Positions 58,438 to 64,000 of a stretch of DNA of 64,000 bases are shown piece by piece. Position 1 is the stretch's first letter. The number at the start of each line of letters is the position of its first letter. Origin of the DNA: DASQYE01 sp036389315 (GTDB taxonomy: Bacteria; Acidobacteriota; Blastocatellia; Pyrinomonadales; Pyrinomonadaceae). The DNA lies in NCBI GenBank assembly GCA_036389315.1, contig DASVQF010000048.1:1-64000 (forward strand), given 5' to 3'. The notes under the pieces were generated by a model, which was not told the DNA's origin, did no database searches, and was given only the letters and a program-made list of their open reading frames with translations. The position numbers were made by a program, and so were the translations under genes.

Positions 58438-59256
58438 GTGTTTCGACGTTTGATTATCCTTGCCCTGATGTTGACCGTGATGGCCTGCGCCGGGCTCAAG
58501 AGCGTGCCCGCGAGGGCCGAGGACGATAAACCGTTAAAATATACGGCGGAGCAGGTGGCCGAAACCGTGATTCTCTTCTACGGCTCGCGCGAGGCCCTCA
58601 AGCAGATTCGCCGTAACGGCCTTGAGCGCGGGCGCGTCACGCGCATCAACGCCGAGGGCCGCACCGAAGAGTCCTCTTACGAGCGCCGCTTCATACGCGG
58701 CGAAAGCTCCGACAAGGATAAGATTCGTCTCGACCAGAAGCTGCCCACACAGGAGTATTCGCTCGTTTATGGCAGCGGCTCGACCTTCGGCATCAGCAAC
58801 GGCTCGGCCTTCACGCCCCGCCAGGATATAACCGTAGACTTCCTGAGCCAGATGTGGCACGACATAGACGCGCTGCTTCGTTACAAGGAGAACGGCTCGA
58901 CCATCAGCCTCGTCGGCAAAGATAAGCAGAAGAACCTAGACCTCTACGTCCTGGACTTGACCGATAAGGAGAAGCGGCGCACGCGCTACTTCATCAGCAG
59001 CAAATCGTTTCGCGTCCTCTGGCTCGAATACGAGGAGCCGGGCCCAACCGGAGGCGCACCCGTCAAATACAAGAGGACGTTCCACGATTATCGTTACGCG
59101 CAGGGGACGCTTGTCCCTTATCGCACGGTGCTGCTTGAAAACGAGCGGCAGACGCAGGAGACGCGCCTGCTGACAATCACCTACGGCGTCAAGATGGAGG
59201 AGGCGCTGTTTCAGAACCCGGAAGCGCCCGCCAGCTCCTCCGCCGCCAGACCTTGA
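58438..59256 (+). CDS. exported protein, LolA-like fold possible
   Basis: About 272 residues from GTG 58438 (FRRLIILALMLTVMACAGLK), chosen because AAGGAG precedes it; the frame extends 444 codons upstream only as antisense of the ATP-grasp gene. A signal peptide ends near VPARAED. The rest is beta-rich, with DLYVLDLTDKEKRRTRYF and VLWLEYEEPG-like strands and QGTLVPYRTVLLENE. This suggests a curved sheet like LolA/outer-membrane lipoprotein carriers, but no signature is decisive. It ends in a strong terminator, so it is not in the sigma operon downstream. Confidence 0.65.
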   Translation: MFRRLIILALMLTVMACAGLKSVPARAEDDKPLKYTAEQVAETVILFYGSREALKQIRRNGLERGRVTRINAEGRTEESSYERRFIRGESSDKDKIRLDQKLPTQEYSLVYGSGSTFGISNGSAFTPRQDITVDFLSQMWHDIDALLRYKENGSTISLVGKDKQKNLDLYVLDLTDKEKRRTRYFISSKSFRVLWLEYEEPGPTGGAPVKYKRTFHDYRYAQGTLVPYRTVLLENERQTQETRLLTITYGVKMEEALFQNPEAPASSSAARP

Positions 59257-59281
59257 GCCCATCCTTGCGGGAATCCACATA

Positions 59282-59323
59282 GAAAGCGCCGCCGTTTCGC
59301 TCTTCCGCGAAGGCGGCGCTTTC
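59282..59323 (+). terminator. intrinsic terminator
   Basis: GAAAGCGCCGCC (59282-59293) pairs with 59312-59323 over 12 bp. The 18-base loop has a second small stem. A short T-run (TTTT) follows. It ends the exported-protein transcript. Confidence 0.85.
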
Positions 59324-59388
59324 TTTTGGCTCTCATGTGCCACAATCGGCGACGCACTTTCGGGAACCTTCGGCCCCTGAGCGCGTGT

Positions 59389-59420
59389 TTGCTTCCGGGG
59401 CGGGCCGGAGGGTATATAAT
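59389..59420 (+). promoter_or_regulatory. promoter region of the second ECF operon
   Basis: TATATAAT (59413-59420) is a strong -10, with TTGCTT (59389-59394) as -35 at 18 bp to TATATA. A GGAACC (59363-59368) followed after 16 bp by GTGTTT may be an ECF-type promoter as well, but the -10 match is weak. Confidence 0.55.
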
Positions 59421-59425
59421 CTGGC

Positions 59426-59598
59426 GCACCGGGACTTCCGGGCCAGGAGGGGCCGCCCCGCAACCGTTTTGGGAGAGAGGCCGCGAGACGGCCTGCATGG
59501 TCGGGAGCCCGCTCGGAGGACGTGAATAGGAAGGCCCCGCGCCCCTGTGTCGAGGGCCGCGCAAGACGAAGAGCCTTTTCAAGAGCCTGCCTGCCTGA
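59426..59598 (+). other. GC-rich structured 5' leader of the ECF sigma gene
   Basis: The leader of about 170 bases can form several hairpins: a GGGG-CCG-CCCC hairpin near 59450, AGGCCG-CGAGA-CGGCCT near 59487, and a long GGCCC/GGGCC pair later on. It contains GCCCCGCAACCGT and GTCGGGAGCCCGCTC, which recall parts of the cobalamin riboswitch (CCCGCAACTGT and the B12 box), but the conserved order and the GCCACT element are not found. I cannot assign it to a known family. Confidence 0.35.
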
Positions 59599-60243
59599 AT
59601 GGATACGGTAACTTCTATTGATGAGCTTTGCTTCGGCACATCCACAGCGCCGCACCTAGTCGTGTCCGAGCCGCCAACCGATCATGCCTTGCTTGAGGCG
59701 ACGCGCGCGGGCGACGAGGCGGCCTTTGCCGAGCTTGTCAGGCGTTACCGAAATCAACTGACCAGCTACATCTATCGTATGACGAGCGATTACGACAGCG
59801 CCGTTGACTTGGCCCAGGAGACTTTCGTCCGCGTCTATCGCGCGGCCGACCGTTACCAGGCGAGCCACGCCTTCTCGACCTATATCTACCGGATCGCGAC
59901 AAATCTGGCCATCAGCGAGCTGCGCAAGCGCAAGCGCCGCCGCCTGGTCTCGCTGACAGGATTTTTCCAGTCGAGCGAGAGCGCGCCGGCAGTCGAGTTC
60001 AATCCGCCAGACCTCAGACCCTTGCAGGACACTGCGCTCGTCGAGCAGGAGCGACGGGCAGCCGTTGCGCGCGCCATCTCCACGCTGCCCGACAAGTACC
60101 GCGCGCCCCTGGTGCTGCGCGACGTGGAGGGCAAAAGCTACGAAGAGATAGCATCAATTTTGGAAACCAGCGAAGGCACAGTCAAATCACGCATCAGCCG
60201 CGCGCGCTCGTTCCTGCGCGACAAGCTGAAGGCTTATTTGTAA
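59599..60243 (+). CDS. RpoE-like ECF sigma factor
   Basis: This 214-residue protein has region 2 (AFAELVRRYRNQLTSYIYRM, then DLAQETFVRVYRAADRY), a basic linker (RKRKRRRLV) and region 4 (KSYEEIASILETSEGTVKSRI). The N-terminal 30 residues are not conserved. It begins with ATG 59599. It is the first gene of sigma / anti-sigma / PDZ protein, an order typical for envelope stress systems. Its closest functional group is RpoE-like. Confidence 0.96.
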   Translation: MDTVTSIDELCFGTSTAPHLVVSEPPTDHALLEATRAGDEAAFAELVRRYRNQLTSYIYRMTSDYDSAVDLAQETFVRVYRAADRYQASHAFSTYIYRIATNLAISELRKRKRRRLVSLTGFFQSSESAPAVEFNPPDLRPLQDTALVEQERRAAVARAISTLPDKYRAPLVLRDVEGKSYEEIASILETSEGTVKSRISRARSFLRDKLKAYL

Positions 60244-60298
60244 GGCTGACTGGTCATGCTCATTTGTAATGTTGAGAGTGATGAAAGTAAGGATAGCG

Positions 60299-61108
60299 AT
60301 GGATTGCAAAGCTTGCCGTAGAGAAATTGAATGGGCCGCAAGGGGCGAGGATGTCGGAAGCGCCGAGGCGCGCGCACATCTCTCGTCATGTCCTGCTTGC
60401 CGCCGGTTTCGCGCCGAGCGACAGGCGCTCAGAGAGCTTGTGGCCTCTGTGGAGCCTGTGGTCGCGCCGCTCGATTTTGATTGGAAGCTGCGCGCGCGGC
60501 TCGCCGCCGAAAAGAGCGCCGGGTCGAACGGGCGCTTTCCTTTAAGCCTCGCGCCGGGCATTCCGGCCATAGCGTTTGCAGCCCTCTTCGTGCTGCTCAT
60601 AGCCGCCGCCGTCTACTGGAAGCAGGCGCGGCCAGTGCGCCTCGGCCCTGAGCCTTCGGTCGCGACCCTGAATCAACCGGCCCCGAACGCGGTCGCCACC
60701 GAGGATAAAGATTCAGCCAGTCCGGCCAGATCGGACGGGCGGATGGTTGCGACCGCGAACGCTCAGAAGCCAGTGGCCGCAAGACGACAGCGCGTCGCAA
60801 CCGGCGCTCAGGTTAAGAGCCCGAGGGCGGGCGGGGAAGCACAGGCGGGGATGGTCGCGGCAGCGCCCCGTGGAGATGTTCGCTCGAACGATTTCAGCAG
60901 CAGCGCCGCGCCCGTCATCACGCTCTTTCCCGTCCCGGTACGCACGCCTTCGCAGCCCGTCAAAGTCTTGCTCGACGAAGGAAGCGGAACGTTGCGAACC
61001 GTTTCGTTGCAGCCCGTCACCTTCGGCTCGCAGGAGATTCTCCGGCGCAGCGCCAACAGCAGCGACGCTGCCGATCGTCTTAATCGAAGCGTAGAGGACA
61101 TCTGGTAA
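60299..61108 (+). CDS. zinc-finger anti-sigma factor
   Basis: About 269 residues from ATG 60299 (MDCKACRREIEW), preceded by AAGGA; earlier ATGs at 60269 and 60281 are possible. The zf-HC2 region has CKAC near 3-6 and HLSSCPACRRF near 33-43. A transmembrane helix follows (about 94-114, PAIAFAALFVLLIAAAVYW). The periplasmic part is low-complexity and basic, then a proline-rich stretch. It would hold the sigma factor until proteolysis frees it. It overlaps no gene and lies 28 bases before the PDZ protein. Confidence 0.88.
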   Translation: MDCKACRREIEWAARGEDVGSAEARAHLSSCPACRRFRAERQALRELVASVEPVVAPLDFDWKLRARLAAEKSAGSNGRFPLSLAPGIPAIAFAALFVLLIAAAVYWKQARPVRLGPEPSVATLNQPAPNAVATEDKDSASPARSDGRMVATANAQKPVAARRQRVATGAQVKSPRAGGEAQAGMVAAAPRGDVRSNDFSSSAAPVITLFPVPVRTPSQPVKVLLDEGSGTLRTVSLQPVTFGSQEILRRSANSSDAADRLNRSVEDIW

Positions 61109-61136
61109 ACCGTCCGCCCGTCAACCAGGAGGTTGA

Positions 61137-62882
61137 GTGACCGCCTTGTCGTTCAGAAGTATTAAAAGTCAGTTGCCGCTTCTAGCCCTGCTCCTCTTTG
61201 CAGCCGTCAGCGTCACGGCGCAGCCGCAGGCAAAGCCTAAGGCCCCGCCTGCACCGCCAGCGCGTCCGGCCGCGCCCGCCGATGCCCCGCGTCCTGCGCC
61301 GCCGCCTCCGCAAATCGTCACAGTCCTGCATCGCCTGAGCGGCATCAAGCTGATGCGATGGCTGCACCGCACGGGCGCGCCCGTCGCCGCCGTCGTCGAG
61401 CTTGAGAACGAGAGCGCCAGCGACGCAGACATGCACGTCAGCATCACTGCCGGTTTCACAGTCGGCGACGGCCAGAACATAGTCGCCTCGCTTCCGCGCG
61501 CCGAAGCCGAAGCTGAAATCTCGGCTGCTGGGCACAAGCTTCCGGAGGCGTCGGCCCAATCTGCCGCCCAGTCTGACATAGCTCAGCCGTCTCAAGCGGC
61601 CGATATGACTGTCGTGCGTCCGGACGGCTCGCAGTGGACGGCCCTCTATGTCGGCCTTGACGGATTGACCGGCCTCTCTCTGCTGCGCATAGACGGGCAG
61701 AAGCTCCCTTCCATGCCCGATGCTTCGGAAGAGAAGCTCACCATCGGACAGCGCGTGCGCCTCTATGCGCCTGAGCCCGCCGGGAAAGCCGATGCCAGGC
61801 CGGCGAGCAACCTTTATCTACGCATCGGAGAGATAGAGGGGCGTTTGACGGCCATCACGCGCTCGCCTTTGGGCCGCATCACGCACCTGACCGTTCGCGC
61901 GTCAAATCTCTCGCCCTCGATCAACGGCGCTATTGCCATCAACGATGCCGGCGAGACGGTCGGGATAGTCGAAACCAGCAGCACGAGCGAAGCGCGCATC
62001 CTGCCCGCGCAGCTTGCGCGTCGTGCAGCCGAACGCGTGCTCGCTCGTCGTTCGAGCGTGCCGCGCCCTGTGCTCGGCGTGCGCGGTCGCGCCGTCACTA
62101 CCGCATCCCTGGTGCAGTTTACGATGGGCGGCTGGTCGCAGGCCGAAGCGATAGCCCTGATGGGCAAGGGCAAGGGACTGCTGCTGACCACAGTGGTTCC
62201 GAATACTCCGGCCGCCTGGGCAGACCTTCGCCCCGGCGACATCATCCTCAGCGTCAATAACAGCGAGATCAAGAGCGCGGAAGACTTCTCCTACGTGCTG
62301 AGCGAGTCGGGCGGCGATAATCTCCTCTTCACGGTCTTGCGTGGCGAAAAGATCAAACCCTTCGGGCCATCCACCATGCAGCCTTTTCCTGCCTTCGATT
62401 CCTCAATCATAAACAGCATCCCGACCATGCCGCCGATACCGCCCATCAAGCTGAAGCCGTTCAAGCTGTCGAGCCTGCACAAGCCGCTCGTGCCGATTGC
62501 CGTCCCCGTCAATTTCGATTTCTTCTTTAAGCCGTCGTCATCGTCGGACTTTCAGTATTTCTTTGCGCCGCAGGCCCGAAAGCCCGGGCACGCAGACCCG
62601 TTCGCGCGTCGTGGAATGGAGACCATCCCGCTGGCCGAGACCGCCGCCGAAAGTCGCGGAGCGCGTGCGGGCGTGCTGGTCATCTCCGTCGCGCCGTCGA
62701 GCGAGGCTTCGGTCGCTGGCCTGCGCGAAGGTGACGTGATCGAAACGGTCAACGGACGCCTCCTCGCCCAACCCTCGCGCACGGACGCGAGCTTTGCTCC
62801 CGACACGAGCCTCTCGCTCGGCATCGTCCGTCGCGGCCAACGCCTGACCGTCACCCTGCCCGCTAAAGAAAAGAAGCGTTGA
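61137..62882 (+). CDS. HtrA-like protein with degenerate protease domain and two PDZ domains
   Basis: The 581-residue protein starts at GTG 61137 after AGGAGG. Residues 1-28 form a signal peptide, and a Pro/Ala-rich spacer follows to 60. Residues 65-300 align in layout to a trypsin-like HtrA core (GDGQNIVASLPRA, GLDGLTGLSLLRID, NGAIAINDAGETVGI), but the His, Asp and Ser of the triad are not present where expected. PDZ1 is about 325-415 (GLLLTTVVPNTPAAWADLRPGDIILSV in part), PDZ2 about 495-575. Without the triad it probably senses or presents misfolded envelope proteins rather than cutting them. It sits with sigma and anti-sigma genes, like DegS or MucD modules. Confidence 0.85.
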   Translation: MTALSFRSIKSQLPLLALLLFAAVSVTAQPQAKPKAPPAPPARPAAPADAPRPAPPPPQIVTVLHRLSGIKLMRWLHRTGAPVAAVVELENESASDADMHVSITAGFTVGDGQNIVASLPRAEAEAEISAAGHKLPEASAQSAAQSDIAQPSQAADMTVVRPDGSQWTALYVGLDGLTGLSLLRIDGQKLPSMPDASEEKLTIGQRVRLYAPEPAGKADARPASNLYLRIGEIEGRLTAITRSPLGRITHLTVRASNLSPSINGAIAINDAGETVGIVETSSTSEARILPAQLARRAAERVLARRSSVPRPVLGVRGRAVTTASLVQFTMGGWSQAEAIALMGKGKGLLLTTVVPNTPAAWADLRPGDIILSVNNSEIKSAEDFSYVLSESGGDNLLFTVLRGEKIKPFGPSTMQPFPAFDSSIINSIPTMPPIPPIKLKPFKLSSLHKPLVPIAVPVNFDFFFKPSSSSDFQYFFAPQARKPGHADPFARRGMETIPLAETAAESRGARAGVLVISVAPSSEASVAGLREGDVIETVNGRLLAQPSRTDASFAPDTSLSLGIVRRGQRLTVTLPAKEKKR

Positions 62883-63124
62883 CCATGCTCGGATTGCTCT
62901 CGTACCTGATGGGCGTGGCCTACGGGATAGGTCTGGAACCTACGACTGATCGTTAGAACCCTGCCGGTGACTTAAAAAGGGGGCCTGGCTGGCGGATTTT
63001 TGCTCTCGATCCGCGCCGGGCACTCTTGCTTCCGAGGCGTGAATCTGTGTTACTCTAGGCCCGATCAAGAAGCTCGTCAGAATCCTGCAAGAGTATTATC
63101 GGGTCTTAGGGGCCTCGGGAACCT

Positions 63125-64000
63125 ATGCTGCATAATGCCGTATCGCACTATCACGAGCTGCTGACGGAAGGCGACGTGGCCGAATCGTCTCGCAGTATGC
63201 TGGACGAGGGTTTAGAGCGCGCCAAGCTCATTTTCGGCGGCCGGAGGCTTTCGCCCTACCTGCGCCCCCATTTCGTCACCGAAGAGGACTGGCGGCGAGT
63301 GACCGTTATCTGCGAGACGGTGTGGAGCGCCATCGAGAAGGTCAAGGACGCTGCCGTAGAGGACGAGTCTCTGCTGGACGAGCTAGGCTTGACGGAGATT
63401 GAGCGAGAGCTGGTGCGAATAGACCCTGGCTACAGGGCTGTCTCTCCGACGGCCCGCCTGGACTCCTTCCTGACCGACGAGGCTTACAGCTTCGTCGAGC
63501 TGAACGGCGAGAGCCCTGCCGGCATCGCTTACGCCGACGCGGCCTACGATATTTTCCGGGCGCTTCCAGTGATGCGACGCTTCGGCGAGCGATACGAGGT
63601 GCGGGCCCTCTACGGGCGCGCGAAAATGCTCGATGTGCTCTTGAGGGCCCACGCCGAGTACCTGGGCCAGCGCGCAGACCACGCGCCGCGCATAGCCATC
63701 ATTGACCTCAAAGGCATGCCGACGCAGAAAGAGTTCGAGCTGTTCAAGGAGTATTTCGAGAGCCAGGGCTTCCCCGCAGTCATCTGCTCGCCGGAGGAGC
63801 TGGAATGGAACGGCCAGCGGCTTCGCGCGGGCGAGTTCGAGATTGATATTGTCTACAAGCGACTACTGGTGAACGAGTACCTGCCGGTCATGCAGGAGAG
63901 CCCGGCCCTGCTCGAAGCTTACAGGGCGCGCGCCATCTGCATGGTCAATAGCTTTCGCTCCAAGCTGATTCACAAGAAGGCGCTCTTCGCAGTGCTCACA
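63125..64000 (+). CDS. ATP-grasp-like protein, 3' end missing
   Basis: The reading frame starts at ATG 63125 (a stop is 18 bases upstream) and runs out of the window after 292 codons. It opens MLHNAVSHYHELLTEGDV, with helices, and contains FVELNGESPAGIAYADAAY near 120, similar to the ExNxxxPxG motif of circularly permuted ATP-grasp enzymes. A Rossmann-like piece follows (RIAIIDLKGMPTQKEFELF), then FEIDIVYKRLLVNEYL, with more to come beyond the edge. The substrate is unknown. It follows a spacer of about 240 bases after the PDZ gene. Confidence 0.75.
   Translation, partial: MLHNAVSHYHELLTEGDVAESSRSMLDEGLERAKLIFGGRRLSPYLRPHFVTEEDWRRVTVICETVWSAIEKVKDAAVEDESLLDELGLTEIERELVRIDPGYRAVSPTARLDSFLTDEAYSFVELNGESPAGIAYADAAYDIFRALPVMRRFGERYEVRALYGRAKMLDVLLRAHAEYLGQRADHAPRIAIIDLKGMPTQKEFELFKEYFESQGFPAVICSPEELEWNGQRLRAGEFEIDIVYKRLLVNEYLPVMQESPALLEAYRARAICMVNSFRSKLIHKKALFAVLT

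Noticed and set aside
59450..59530. Cobalamin riboswitch in the ECF leader
   Set aside because: Only two short pieces resemble the consensus; core elements and order are missing. Kept only as an unassigned structured leader.
62885..62956. 23-codon frame MLGLLSYLMGVAYGIGLEP... after the PDZ gene
   Set aside because: No clear SD, short, and no sign of conservation that I can judge; it may be chance.
1..64000. tRNA, rRNA or tmRNA genes
   Set aside because: I looked through the gaps between genes and saw no cloverleaf or rRNA-like stretch; a tRNAscan run would settle it.

Overview
The window is a GC-rich (about 60 %) bacterial chromosome segment with no phage, IS element, CRISPR array, rRNA or tRNA that I can see. 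Its content (TonB-type secreted protein, UPF0182 membrane protein, split glycine decarboxylase, WG-repeat protein, several MacB/FtsX permeases, two ECF sigma/anti-sigma pairs, and an ElbD-like multidomain lipid enzyme) fits an acidobacterium, probably of the Blastocatellia/Pyrinomonadales kind. That placement is inference from gene families, not from a marker gene.

Layout. 0-4 kb: end of a TonB C-terminal protein, a class I aminotransferase, a lysine-rich small protein, CoaD and two small envelope proteins. 4.4-10.1 kb (+): a sigma70-like promoter, a SAM-II-like riboswitch and a terminator-like hairpin precede cobalamin-dependent methionine synthase (metH), which overlaps a PlsC-type acyltransferase and then a diacylglycerol-kinase-like lipid kinase. 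10.1-10.5 kb is a repeat cluster with a perfect 54-bp palindrome. 10.5-20.7 kb (-) is one operon: HAD-IB phosphatase, prolyl oligopeptidase, LarA-like protein, a 1483-residue reductase/AMP-ligase/ACP/acyltransferase, and an SDR. Two copies of one inverted repeat sit between its genes.

20.8-30.9 kb holds a TPR lipoprotein, a receiver-like protein, UPF0182, an NHL-propeller protein that also carries an M23-type metallopeptidase signature, a 21-bp tandem array encoding heptapeptides, a WG-repeat protein and a secreted EF-hand-like protein. 30.9-44.3 kb (-) is an envelope block: two MacB-type permeases, two GT-C-type membrane proteins, a flippase-like/FtsX fusion, a large phosphodiesterase and an exported protein of unknown function, with no ABC ATPase gene.

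44.5-51 kb (-): an FHA-TM-trypsin protein and the glycine cleavage operon gcvT-gcvH-gcvPA-gcvPB. 51-53 kb (-): an ECF sigma factor with a GGAAC/GTC-type promoter of its own, and an anti-sigma factor. 53.3-58.1 kb: TPR and membrane proteins, then a RimK-like ATP-grasp protein. 58.4-63 kb (+): an exported protein, then a second ECF operon (sigma, anti-sigma, PDZ protein with an apparently dead protease domain). The window ends inside a second ATP-grasp-like gene.

How the genes fit together: MetH, GcvTHP and a SAM-sensing leader form a one-carbon/methyl theme. The acyltransferase, lipid kinase, ElbD-like operon and 31-44 kb block form a membrane-lipid and envelope theme. The two ECF modules probably watch the envelope. 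Many starts here were moved downstream of the longest open frame because a Shine-Dalgarno (SD) sequence or signal peptide decides them; the entries say where.
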